The notes under the pieces were generated by a model, which searched no databases, was not told where the DNA came from, and was given only the letters and a program-made list of their open reading frames with translations. From positions 24,428,001 to 24,492,000 of the forward strand of contig JAKSXM010000014.1 in assembly GCA_022575985.1 (NCBI GenBank): DNA of 64,000 nucleotides, read 5' to 3'. The first letter of the stretch is position 1. Each line of letters begins with the position of its first letter. The stretch comes from Anagrus nilaparvatae (lineage: Eukaryota > Arthropoda > Insecta > Hymenoptera > Mymaridae). This document shows positions 1-12,933 of this stretch, in pieces. A program made the position numbers and the translations under genes.

Positions 1-2771
1 CCAATTCAAATGGTTTCAAGCAAGTAGATCCAAAGATTCTAAAAATACAATATTTTTGATTCCTATTTATATTTTTATATCTTGTTTTTTTATTTCTCAG
101 GCCTTTTGGACTGTTTTTGTTAAGGTTTTTCTCTATTTTACATATTTTTTCATTATAAGTAAACTTGTTTTATAAAAATTTTAACCAATTCAAATGGTTT
201 CAAGCAAGTAGATCCAAAGATTCTAAAAATACAATATTTTTGATACCTATTTATATTTTTATATCTTGTTTTTTTTTTTCTCAGGCCTTTTGGACTGTTT
301 TTGTTAAGGTTTTTCTCTATTTTACATATTTTTTCATTATAAGTAAACTTGTTTTATAAAAATTTTAACCAATTCAAATGGTTTCAAGCAAGTAGATCCA
401 AAGATTCTAAAAATACAATATTTTTGATACCTATTTAAATTTTTTATATTATGTTTTTTTTATTTCTCTGGCCTTTTGGACTGTATTTGTTTAAGTTTTT
501 CTCTATTTTATATATTTTTCTATTATAAGTAAACTTGGTTTATAAGAATTTTAACCAATTCAAATGGTTTCATGAAAGTGGATCCACCTTTTCTAAATAT
601 ACTATAATTTTAATACTTATTTAATTTATTTATATCTTGTTTTTTAATTACGCTGGGCTGGTGGGCCGTATTTGTTTTAGTTTTCCTCTACATAGAATAT
701 TCTCTTATTATTAGTAAACTTGGTTTATAAAAATTTTAACCAATTCAAATGGTTTCAAGCAAGTAGATCCAAAGATTCTAAAAATACAATATTTTTGATA
801 CCTATTTATATTTTTATATCTTGTTTTTTTATTTCTCAGGCCTTTTGGACTGTTTTTGTTAAGGTTTTTCTCTATTTTACATATTTTTTCATTATAAGTA
901 AACTTGTTTTATAAAAATTTTAACCAATTCAAATGGTTTCAAGCAAGTAGATCCAAAGATTCTAAAAATACAATATTTTTGATACCTATTTATATTTTTA
1001 TATCTTGTTTTTTTATTTCTCAGGCCTTTTTGACTGTATTTGTTTAAGTTTTTCTCTATTTTATATATTTTTCTATTATAAGTAAACTTGGTTTATAAGA
1101 ATTTTAACCTATTCAAATGGTTTCATGCAAGTGGATCCAACGTTTATAAAAATACAATAATTTTGATACCTATTTAAATTTTTTATATTATGTTTTTTTT
1201 ATTTCTCAGGCCTTTTGGACTGTATTTGTTTAAGTTTTTCTCTATTTTATATATTTTTCTATTATAAGTAAACTTGGTTTATAAGAATTTTAACCAATTC
1301 AAATGGTTTCATGAAAGTGGATCCACCTTTTCTAAATATACTATAATTTTAATACTTATTTAATTTATTTATATCTTGTTTTTTAATTACGCTGGCCTGG
1401 TGGGCCGTATTTGTTTTAGTTTTCCTCTACATAGAAAATTCTCTTATTATTAGTAAACTTGGTTTATAAAAATTTTAACCAATTCAAATGGTTTCATGCA
1501 AGTAGATCCAAAGATTCTAAAAATACAATATTTTTGATACCTATTTATATTTTTATATCTTGTTTTTTTATTTCTCAGGCCGTTTGGACTGTATTTGTTA
1601 AGGTTTTTCTCTATTTTACATATTATTTCATTATAAGTAAACTTGTTTTATAAAAATTTTAACCTATTCAAATGGTTTCATGAAAGTGGATCCACCTTTT
1701 CTAAATATACAATAATTATAATACTTATTTAATTTATTTATATCTTGTTTTTTAATTACGGTGGCCTTAAGGGCCATATTTGTTTTAGTTTTCCTCTACG
1801 TAGAATATTCTCTTATTATTAGTAAATTTGGTTTATAAAAATTTTAACCAATTCAAATGGTTTCAAGCAAGTAGATCCAAAGATTCTAAAAATACAATAT
1901 TTTTGATACCTATTTATATTTTTATATCTTGTTTTTTTATTTCTCAGGCCTTTTGGACTGTATTTGTTAAGGTTTTTCTCTATTTTACATATTTTTTCAT
2001 TATAAGTAAACGTGTTTTATAAAAATTTTAACCTATTCAAATGGTTTCATGAAAGTGGATCCACCTTTTCTAAATATACGATAATTTTAATACTTATTTA
2101 ATTTATTTATCTCTTGTTTTTTAATTACGCTGGCCTGAAGGGCCGTATTTGTTTAAGTTTTTCTCTACGTAGAATATTCTCTCATTATTAGTAAAATTGG
2201 TTTATAAAAATTTTAACCAATTCAAATGGTTTTATGCAAGTAGATCCAACGTTTATAAAAATACAATAATTTTGATACCTAATTAAATTTTTTATATCTT
2301 GTTTTTTTATTTCTCAGGCCTTTTTGACTGTATTTGTTTAGGTTTTTCTCTATTTTACATATTTTTTCATTATAAGTAAACTTGTTTTATAAAAATTTTA
2401 ACCTATTCAAATGGTTTCATGCAAGTGGATCCAACGTTTATAAAAATACAATAATTTTGATAACTATTTAAATTTTTTATATTATGTTTTTTTATTTCTC
2501 AGGCCTTTTGGACTGTATTTGTTTAAGTTTTTCTCTATTTTATATATTTTTCTATTATAAGTAAACTTGGTTTATAAGAATTTTAACCAATTCAAATGGT
2601 TTCATGAAAGTGGATCCACCTTTTCTAAATATACAATAATTTTAATACTTATTTAATTTATTTATATCTTGTTTTTTAATTACGCTGGGCTGGTGGGCCG
2701 TATTTGTTTTAGTTTTCCTCTACATAGAATATTCTCTTATTGTTAGTAAACTTGGTTTATAAAAATTTTAA
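1..2771 (+). repeat. HOR unit U1, 15 monomers (2,771 bp)
   Basis: Monomer order is A, A, A/B chimera, C, A, A/B, B, C, A, C', A, C', D, B, C. The last five form an intact pentamer at 1,848-2,771. The window edge coincides with a monomer start, so the unit may extend further left. U1 is the sister of U6 (10,163-12,933). Both carry a run of 11 T near 270 and 10,430, GGCCTTAAGGGCC followed by ATATTTG, and ATTGTTAGTAAAC before the next A. Confidence 0.85.
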
Positions 2772-4803
2772 CCAATTCAAATGGTTTCAAGCAAGTAGAT
2801 CCAAAGATTCTAAAAATACAATATTTTTGATACCTATTTATATTTTTATATCTTGTTTTTTTATTTCTCAGGCCTTTTGGACTGTTTTTGTTAAGGTTTT
2901 TCTCTATTTTACATATTTTTTCATTATAAGTAAACTTGTTTTATAAAAATTTTAACCAATTCAAATGGTTTCAAGCAAGTAGATCCAAAGATTCTAAAAA
3001 TACAATATTTTTGATACCTATTTATATTTTTATATCTTGTTTTTTTATTTCTCAGGCCTTTTTGACTGTATTTGTTTAAGTTTTTCTCTATTTTATATAT
3101 TTTTCTATTATAAGTAAACTTGGTTTATAAGAATTTTAACCTATTCAAATGGTTTCATGCAAGTGGATCCAACGTTTATAAAAATACAATAATTTTGATA
3201 CCTATTTAAATTTTTTATATTATGTTTTTTTTATTTCTCAGGCCTTTTGGACTGTATTTGTTTAAGTTTTTCTCTATTTTATATATTTTTCTATTATAAG
3301 TAAACTTGGTTTATAAGAATTTTAACCAATTCAAATGGTTTCATGAAAGTGGATCCACCTTTTCTAAATATACTATAATTTTAATACTTATTTAATTTAT
3401 TTATATCTTGTTTTTTAATTACGCTGGCCTGGTGGGCCGTATTTGTTTTAGTTTTCCTCTACATAGAAAATTCTCTTATTATTAGTAAACTTGGTTTATA
3501 AAAATTTTAACCAATTCAAATGGTTTCATGCAAGTAGATCCAAAGATTCTAAAAATACAATATTTTTGATACCTATTTATATTTTTATATCTTGTTTTTT
3601 TATTTCTCAGGCCGTTTGGACTGTATTTGTTAAGGTTTTTCTCTATTTTACATATTTTTTCATTATAAGTAAACTTGTTTTATAAAAATTTTAACCTATT
3701 CAAATGGTTTCATGAAAGTGGATCCACCTTTTCTAAATATACTATAATTTTAATACGTATTTAATTTATTTATATCTTGTTTTTTAATTACGCTAGCCTA
3801 AAGGGCCGTATTTGTTTTAGTTTTCCTCTACGTAGAATATTCTCTTATTATTAGTAAACTTGGTTTATAAAAATTTTTACCAATTCAAATGGTTTCAAGC
3901 AAGTAGATCCAAAGATTCTAAAAATACAATATTTTTGATACCTATTTATATTTTTATATCTTGTTTTTTTATTTCTTAGGCCTTTTGGACTGTATTTGTT
4001 AAGGTTTTTCTCTATTTTACAAATTTTTTCATTATAAGTAAACGTGTTTTATAAAAATTTTAACCTATTCAAATGGTTTCATGAAAGTGGATCCACCTTT
4101 TCTAAATATACAATAATTATAATACTTATTTAATTTATTTATATCTTGTTTTTTAATTACGCTGGCCTGAAGGGCCGTATTTGTTTAAGTTTTTCTCTAC
4201 GTAGAATATTCTCTCATTATTAGTAAAATTGGTTTATAAAAATTTTAACCAATTCAAATGGTTTTATGCAAGTAGATCCAACGTTTATAAAAATACAATA
4301 ATTTTGATACCTAATTAAATTTTTTATATCTTGTTTTTTTATTTCTCAGGCCTTTTTGACTGTATTTGTTTAGGTTTTTCTCTATTTTACAAATTTTTTC
4401 ATTATAAGTAAACTTGTTTTATAAAAATTTTAACCTATTCAAATGGTTTCATGCAAGTGGATCCAACGTTTATAAAAATACAATAATTTTGATACCTATT
4501 TAAATTTTTTATATTATGTTTTTTTATTTCTCAGGCCTTTTGGACTGTATTTGTTTAAGTTTTTCTCTATTTTATATATTTATCTATTATAAGTAAACTT
4601 GGTTTATAAGAATTATAACCAATTCAAATGGTTTCATGAAAGTGGATCCACCTTTTCTAAATATACAATAATTTTAATACTTATTTAATTTGTTTATATC
4701 TTGTTTTTTAATTACGCTGGGCTGGTGGGCCGTATTTGTTTTAGTTTTCCTCTACATAGAATATTCTCTTATTATTAGTAAACTTGGTTTATAAAAATTT
4801 TAA
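2772..4803 (+). repeat. HOR unit U2, 11 monomers (2,032 bp)
   Basis: Order is A, A/B, B, C, A, C', A, C', D, B, C. The first ~900 bp match U1 from 740 at a shift of 2,032 bp; the match runs to about 3,655, then changes. The later half carries CTAGCCTAAAGGGCC and TTACAAATTTTTTC, markers shared with U3 and U4. U2 lacks the A, A, A/B, C tetramer that starts U1 and U3, consistent with a four-monomer deletion or insertion. Pentamer 3,880-4,803 closes the unit. Confidence 0.82.
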
Positions 4804-7574
4804 CCAATTCAAATGGTTTCAAGCAAGTAGATCCAAAGATTCTAAAAATACAATATTTTTGATTCCTATTTATATTTTTATATCTTGTTTTTTTATTTCT
4901 CAGGCCTTTTGGACTGTTTTTGTTAAGGTTTTTCTCTATTTTACATATTTTTTCATTATAAGTAAACTTGTTTTATAAAAATTTTAACCAATTCAAATGG
5001 TTTCAAGCAAGTAGATCCAAAGATTCTAAAAATACAATATTTTTGATACCTATTTATATTTTTATATCTTGTTTTTTTATTTCTCAGGCCTTTTGGACTG
5101 TTTTTGTTAAGGTTTTTCTCTATTTTACATATTTTTTCATTATAAGTAAACTTGTTTTATAAAAATTTTAACCAATTCAAATGGTTTCAAGCAAGTAGAT
5201 CCAAAGATTCTAAAAATACAATATTTTTGATACCTATTTAAATTTTTTATATTATGTTTTTTTTATTTCTCTGGCCTTTTGGACTGTATTTGTTTAAGTT
5301 TTTCTCTATTTTATATATTTTTCTATTATAAGTAAACTTGGTTTATAAGAATTTTAACCAATTCAAATGGTTTCATGAAAGTGGATCCACCTTTTCTAAA
5401 TATACTATAATTTTAATACTTATTTAATTTATTTATATCTTGTTTTTTAATTACGCTGGGCTGGTGGGCCGTATTTGTTTTAGTTTTCCTCTACATAGAA
5501 TATTCTCTTATTATTAGTAAACTTGGTTTATAAAAATTTTAACCAATTCAAATGGTTTCAAGCAAGTAGATCCAAAGATTCTAAAAATACAATATTTTTG
5601 ATACCTATTTATATTTTTATATCTTGTTTTTTTATTTCTCAGGCCTTTTGGACTGTTTTTGTTAAGGTTTTTCTCTATTTTACATATTTTTTCATTATAA
5701 GTAAACTTGTTTTATAAAAATTTTAACCAATTCAAATGGTTTCAAGCAAGTAGATCCAAAGATTCTAAAAATACAATATTTTTGATACCTATTTATATTT
5801 TTATATCTTGTTTTTTTATTTCTCAGGCCTTTTTGACTGTATTTGTTTAAGCTTTTCTCTATTTTATATATTTTTCTATTATAAGTAAACTTGGTTTATA
5901 AGAATTTTAACCTATTCAAATGGTTTCATGCAAGTGGATCCAACGTTTATAAAAATACAATAATTTTGATACCTATTTAAATTTTTTATATTATGTTTTT
6001 TTTATTTCTCAGGCCTTTAAGACTGTATTTGTTTAAGTTTTTCTCTATTTTATATATTTTTCTATTATAAGTAAACTTGGTTTATAAGAATTTTAACCAA
6101 TTCAAATGGTTTCATGAAAGTGGATCCACCTTTTCTAAATATACTATAATTTTAATACTTATTTAATTTATTTATATCTTGTTTTTTAATTACGCTGGCC
6201 TGGTGGGCCGTATTTGTTTTAGTTTTCCTCTACATAGAAAATTCTCTTATTATTAGTAAACTTGGTTTATAAAAATTTTAACCAATTCAAATGGTTTCAT
6301 GCAAGTAGATCCAAAGATTCTAAAAATACAATATTTTTGATACCTATTTATATTTTTATATCTTGTTTTTTTATTTCTCAGGCCGTTTGGACTGTATTTG
6401 TTAAGGTTTTTCTCTATTTTACATATTATTTCATTATAAGTAAACTTGTTTTATAAAAATTTTAACCTATTCAAATGGTTTCATGAAAGTGGATCCACCT
6501 TTTCTAAATATACTATAATTTTAATACTTATTTAATTTATTTATATCTTGTTTTTTAATTACGCTAGCCTAAAGGGCCGTATTTGTTTTAGTTTTCCTCT
6601 ACGTAGAATATTCTCTTATTATTAGTAAACTTGGTTTATAAAAATTTTAACCAATTCAAATGGTTTCAAGCAAGTAGATCCAAAGATTCTAAAAATACAA
6701 TATTTTTGATACCTATTTATATTTTTATATCTTGTTTTTTTATTTCTTAGGCCTTTTGGACTGTATTTGTTAAGGTTTTTCTCTATTTTACAAATTTTTT
6801 CATTATAAGTAAACGTGTTTTATAAAAATTTTAACCTATTCAAATGGTTTCATGAAAGTGGATCCACCTTTTCTAAATATACAATAATTATAATACTTAT
6901 TTAATTTATTTATATCTTTTTTTTTAATTACGCTGGCCTGAAGGGCCGTATTTGTTTAAGTTTTTCTCTACGTAGAATATTCTCTCATTATTAGTAAAAT
7001 TGGTTTATAAAAATTTTAACCAATTCAAATGGTTTTATGCAAGTAGATCCAACGTTTATAAAAATACAATAATTTTGATACCTAATTAAATTTTTTATAT
7101 CTTGTTTTTTTATTTCTCAGGCCTTTTTGACTGTATTTGTTTAGGTTTTTCTCTATTTTACATATTTTTTCATTATAAGTAAACTTGTTTTATAAAAATT
7201 TTAACCTATTCAAATGGTTTCATGCAATTGGATCCAACGTTTATAAAAATACAATAATTTTGATACCTATTTAAATTTTTTATATTATGTTTTTTTATTT
7301 CTCAGGCCTTTTGGACTGTATTTGTTTAAGTTTTTCTCTATTTTATATATTTATCTATTATAAGTAAACTTGGTTTATAAGAATTATAACCAATTCAAAT
7401 GGTTTCATGAAAGTGGATCCACCTTTTCTAAATATACAATAATTTTAATACTTATTTAATTTATTTATATCTTGTTTTTTAATTACGCTGGGCTGGTGGG
7501 CCGTATTTGTTTTAGTTTTCCTCTACATAGAATATTCTCTTATTATTAGTAAACTTGGTTTATAAAAATTTTAA
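4804..7574 (+). repeat. HOR unit U3, 15 monomers (2,771 bp)
   Basis: It has the same order and length as U1. The first ~1,660 bp match U1 at a shift of 4,803 bp and U6 at a shift of 5,359 bp, including the TTACATATTATTTC variant near 6,420. The second half instead resembles U2 and U4 (CTAGCCTAAAGGGCC, TTACAAATTTTTTC). U3 therefore reads as a recombinant of two unit types. Pentamer 6,651-7,574 closes it. Confidence 0.82.
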
Positions 7575-9422
7575 CCAATTCAAATGGTTTCAAGCAAGTA
7601 GATCCAAAGATTCTAAAAATACAATATTTTTGATACCTATTTATATTTTTATATCTTGTTTTTTTATTTCTCAGGCCTTTTGGACTGTTTTTGTTAAGGT
7701 TTTTCTCTATTTTACATATTTTTTCATTATAAGTAAACTTGTTTTATAAAAATTTTAACCAATTCAAATAGTTTCAAGCAAGTAGATCCAAAGATTCTAA
7801 AAATACAATATTTTTGATACCTATTTATATTTTTATATCTTGTTTTTTTATTTCTCAGGCCTTTTGGACTGTTTTTGTTAAGGTTTTTCTCTATTTTACA
7901 TATTTTTTCATTATAAGTAAACTTGTTTTATAAAAATTTTAACCAATTCAAATGGTTTCAAGCAAGTAGATCCAAAGATTCTAAAAATACAATATTTTTG
8001 ATACCTATTTAAATTTTTTATATTATGTTTTTTTTATTTCTCAGGCCTTTTGGACTGTATTTGTTTAAGTTTTTCTCTATTTTATATATTTTTCTATTAT
8101 AAGTAAACTTGGTTTATAAGAATTTTAACCAATTCAAATGGTTTCAAGCAAGTAGATCCAAAGATTCTAAAAATACAATATTTTTGATACCTATTTATAT
8201 TTTTATATCTTGTTTTTTTATTTCTCAGGCCGTTTGGACTGTATTTGTTAAGGTTTTTCTCTATTTTACATATTTTTTCATTATAAGTAAACTTGTTTTA
8301 TAAAAATTTTAACCTATTCAAATGGTTTCATGAAAGTGGATCCACCTTTTCTAAATATACTATAATTTTAATACTTATTTAATTTATTTATATCTTGTTT
8401 TTTAATTACGCTAGCCTAAAGGGCCGTATTTGTTTTAGTTTTCCTCTACGTAGAATATTCTCTTATTATTAGTAAACTTGGTTTATAAAAATTTTATCCA
8501 ATTCAAATGGTTTCAAGCAAGTAGATCCAAAGATTCTAAAAATACAATATTTTTGATACCTATTTATATTTTTATATTATGTTTTTTTATTTCTTAGGCC
8601 TTTTGGACTGTATTTGTTAAGGTTTTTCTCTATTTTACAAATTTTTTCATTATAAGTAAACGTGTTTTATAAAAATTTTAACCTATTCAAATGGTTTCAT
8701 GAAAGTGGATCCACCTTTTCTAAATATACAATAATTATAATACTTATTTAATTTATTTATATCTTGTTTTTTAATTACGCTGGCCTGAAGGGCCGTATTT
8801 GTTTAAGTTTTTCTCTACGTAGAATATTCTCTCATTATTAGTAAAATTGGTTTATAAAAATTTTAACCAATTCAAATGGTTTTATGCAAGTAGATCCAAC
8901 GTTTATAAAAATACAATAATTTTGATACCTAATTAAATTTTTTATATCTTGTTTTTTTATTTCTCAGGCCTTTTTGACTGTATTTGTTTAGGTTTTTCTC
9001 TATTTTACATATTTTTTCATTATAAGTAAACTTGTTTTATAAAAATTTTAACCTATTCAAATGGTTTCATGCAAGTGGATCCAACGTTTATAAAAATACA
9101 ATAATTTTGATACCTATTTAAATTTTTTATATTATGTTTTTTTATTTCTCAGGCCTTTTGGACTGTATTTGTTTAAGTTTTTCTCTATTTTATATATTTA
9201 TCTATTATAAGTAAACTTGGTTTATAAGAATTATAACCAATTCAAATGGTTTCATGAAAGTGGATCCACCTTTTCTAAATATACAATAATTTTAATACTT
9301 ATTTAATTTATTTATATCTTGTTTTTTAATTACGCTGGGCTGGTGGGCCGTATTTGTTTTAGTTTTTTATCTACATAGAATATTCTCTTATTATTAGTAA
9401 ACTTGGTTTATAAAAATTTTAA
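7575..9422 (+). repeat. HOR unit U4, 10 monomers (1,848 bp)
   Basis: Order is A, A, A/B, A, C', A, C', D, B, C. Compared with U3 it lacks a C, A, A/B, B, C block. The second A has CAAATAGTTTC in place of CAAATGGTTTC, which puts an in-frame stop where other A monomers read through. One later A carries ATATTATGTTTTTTTATTTCTTAGG near 8,570, a variant otherwise seen only at about 56.05, 59.57 and 62.53 kb in this window. Confidence 0.8.
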
Positions 9423-10162
9423 CCAATTCAAATGGTTTCAAGCAAGTAGATCCAAAGATTCTAAAAATACAATATTTTTGATTCCTATTTATATTTTTAT
9501 ATCTTGTTTTTTTATTTCTCAGGCCTTTTGGACTGTTTTTGTTAAGGTTTTTCTCTATTTTACATATTTTTTCATTATAAGTAAACTTGTTTTATAAAAA
9601 TTTTAACCAATTCAAATGGTTTCAAGCAAGTAGATCCAAAGATTCTAAAAATACAATATTTTTGATACCTATTTATATTTTTATATCTTGTTTTTTTATT
9701 TCTCAGGCCTTTTGGACTGTTTTTGTTAAGGTTTTTCTCTATTTTACATATTTTTTCATTATAAGTAAACTTGTTTTATAAAAATTTTAACCAATTCAAA
9801 TGGTTTCAAGCAAGTAGATCCAAAGATTCTAAAAATACAATATTTTTGATACCTATTTAAATTTTTTATATTATGTTTTTTTTATTTCTCTGGCCTTTTG
9901 GACTGTATTTGTTTAAGTTTTTCTCTATTTTATATATTTTTCTATTATAAGTAAACTTGGTTTATAAGAATTTTAACCAATTCAAATGGTTTCATGAAAG
10001 TGGATCCACCTTTTCTAAATATACTATAATTTTAATACTTATTTAATTTATTTATATCTTGTTTTTTAATTACGCTGGGCTGGTGGGCCGTATTTGTTTT
10101 AGTTTTTTATCTACATAGAATATTCTCTTATTATTAGTAAACTTGGTTTATAAAAATTTTAA
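9423..10162 (+). repeat. HOR unit U5, tetramer A-A-A/B-C (740 bp)
   Basis: This is a four-monomer unit matching the first 740 bp of U6 and U3. Its C monomer carries TTTTTTATCTACATAG near 10,106, one base longer than the usual TTTTCCTCTACATAG. The same rare change is in the C monomer just before it (near 9,366), so the tetramer and its left flank look like a local tandem duplication with a 740-bp step. Confidence 0.8.
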
Positions 10163-12933
10163 CCAATTCAAATGGTTTCAAGCAAGTAGATCCAAAGATT
10201 CTAAAAATACAATATTTTTGATTCCTATTTATATTTTTATATCTTGTTTTTTTATTTCTCAGGCCTTTTGGACTGTTTTTGTTAAGGTTTTTCTCTATTT
10301 TACATATTTTTTCATTATAAGTAAACTTGTTTTATAAAAATTTTAACCAATTCAAATGGTTTCAAGCAAGTAGATCCAAAGATTCTAAAAATACAATATT
10401 TTTGATACCTATTTATATTTTTATATCTTGTTTTTTTTTTTCTCAGGCCTTTTGGACTGTTTTTGTTAAGGTTTTTCTCTATTTTACATATTTTTTCATT
10501 ATAAGTAAACTTGTTTTATAAAAATTTTAACCAATTCAAATGGTTTCAAGCAAGTAGATCCAAAGATTCTAAAAATACAATATTTTTGATACCTATTTAA
10601 ATTTTTTATATTATGTTTTTTTTATTTCTCTGGCCTTTTGGACTGTATTTGTTTAAGTTTTTCTCTATTTTATATATTTTTCTATTATAAGTAAACTTGG
10701 TTTATAAGAATTTTAACCAATTCAAATGGTTTCATGAAAGTGGATCCACCTTTTCTAAATATACTATAATTTTAATACTTATTTAATTTATTTATATCTT
10801 GTTTTTTAATTACGCTGGGCTGGTGGGCCGTATTTGTTTTAGTTTTCCTCTACATAGAATATTCTCTTATTATTAGTAAACTTGGTTTATAAAAATTTTA
10901 ACCAATTCAAATGGTTTCAAGCAAGTAGATCCAAAGATTCTAAAAATACAATATTTTTGATACCTATTTATATTTTTATATCTTGTTTTTTTATTTCTCA
11001 GGCCTTTTGGACTGTTTTTGTTAAGGTTTTTCTCTATTTTACATATTTTTTCATTATAAGTAAACTTGTTTTATAAAAATTTTAACCAATTCAAATGGTT
11101 TCAAGCAAGTAGATCCAAAGATTCTAAAAATACAATATTTTTGATACCTATTTATATTTTTATATCTTGTTTTTTTATTTCTCAGGCCTTTTTGACTGTA
11201 TTTGTTTAAGTTTTTCTCTATTTTATATATTTTTCTATTATAAGTAAACTTGGTTTATAAGAATTTTAACCTATTCAAATGGTTTCATGCAAGTGGATCC
11301 AACGTTTATAAAAATACAATAATTTTGATACCTATTTAAATTTTTTATATTATGTTTTTTTTATTTCTCAGGCCTTTTGGACTGTATTTGTTTAAGTTTT
11401 TCTCTATTTTATATATTTTTCTATTATAAGTAAACTTGGTTTATAAGAATTTTAACCAATTCAAATGGTTTCATGAAAGTGGATCCACCTTTTCTAAATA
11501 TACTATAATTTTAATACTTATTTAATTTATTTATATCTTGTTTTTTAATTACGCTGGCCTGGTGGGCCGTATTTGTTTTAGTTTTCCTCTACATAGAAAA
11601 TTCTCTTATTATTAGTAAACTTGGTTTATAAAAATTTTAACCAATTCAAATGGTTTCATGCAAGTAGATCCAAAGATTCTAAAAATACAATATTTTTGAT
11701 ACCTATTTATATTTTTATATCTTGTTTTTTTATTTCTCAGGCCGTTTGGACTGTATTTGTTAAGGTTTTTCTCTATTTTACATATTATTTCATTATAAGT
11801 AAACTTGTTTTATAAAAATTTTAACCTATTCAAATGGTTTCATGAAAGTGGATCCACCTTTTCTAAATATACAATAATTATAATACTTATTTAATTTATT
11901 TATATCTTGTTTTTTAATTACGGTGGCCTTAAGGGCCATATTTGTTTTAGTTTTCCTCTACGTAGAATATTCTCTTATTATTAGTAAATTTGGTTTATAA
12001 AAATTTTAACCAATTCAAATGGTTTCAAGCAAGTAGATCCAAAGATTCTAAAAATACAATATTTTTGATACCTATTTATATTTTTATATCTTGTTTTTTT
12101 ATTTCTCAGGCCTTTTGGACTGTATTTGTTAAGGTTTTTCTCTATTTTACATATTTTTTCATTATAAGTAAACGTGTTTTATAAAAATTTTAACCTATTC
12201 AAATGGTTTCATGAAAGTGGATCCACCTTTTCTAAATATACGATAATTTTAATACTTATTTAATTTATTTATCTCTTGTTTTTTAATTACGCTGGCCTGA
12301 AGGGCCGTATTTGTTTAAGTTTTTCTCTACGTAGAATATTCTCTCATTATTAGTAAAATTGGTTTATAAAAATTTTAACCAATTCAAATGGTTTTATGCA
12401 AGTAGATCCAACGTTTATAAAAATACAATAATTTTGATACCTAATTAAATTTTTTATATCTTGTTTTTTTATTTCTCAGGCCTTTTTGACTGTATTTGTT
12501 TAGGTTTTTCTCTATTTTACATATTTTTTCATTATAAGTAAACTTGTTTTATAAAAATTTTAACCTATTCAAATGGTTTCATGCAAGTGGATCCAACGTT
12601 TATAAAAATACAATAATTTTGATAACTATTTAAATTTTTTATATTATGTTTTTTTATTTCTCAGGCCTTTTGGACTGTATTTGTTTAAGTTTTTCTCTAT
12701 TTTATATATTTTTCTATTATAAGTAAACTTGGTTTATAAGAATTTTAACCAATTCAAATGGTTTCATGAAAGTGGATCCACCTTTTCTAAATATACAATA
12801 ATTTTAATACTTATTTAATTTATTTATATCTTGTTTTTTAATTACGCTGGGCTGGTGGGCCGTATTTGTTTTAGTTTTCCTCTACATAGAATATTCTCTT
12901 ATTGTTAGTAAACTTGGTTTATAAAAATTTTAA
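10163..12933 (+). repeat. HOR unit U6, 15 monomers, near copy of U1
   Basis: Order and length equal U1 at a shift of 10,162 bp (55 monomers). The match continues to about 13,047 in the following A monomer and then breaks (GTATTTCTTAAGG replaces GTTTTTGTTAAGG). Shared rare variants (the T11 run, GGCCTTAAGGGCC, ATACGATAATTTT, ATCTCTTG, ATTGTTAG) show that U1 and U6 share a more recent ancestor with each other than with U3 or U4, which lie between them. Confidence 0.85.

Noticed and set aside
165..359. Bacterial promoter, terminator or plasmid partition-type iterons
   Set aside because: TATAAT-like and T-tract words are expected by chance at ~78% AT. Iterons are ~20 bp and few, not hundreds of 184-bp units with HORs.
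4784..5162. Recurring 64-68 codon open frames (about 50 across the window) that look like a small hydrophobic membrane protein, here two overlapping ones
   Set aside because: They start at TTG, not ATG, and recur once per A monomer. They are open only because A has TATTTATAT where other alpha monomers have TATTTAAAT (an in-frame TAA). The hydrophobic Phe/Ile/Tyr/Leu content follows from the T-rich strand. No ribosome-binding or splicing context is present, and a eukaryotic source makes a TTG start implausible.
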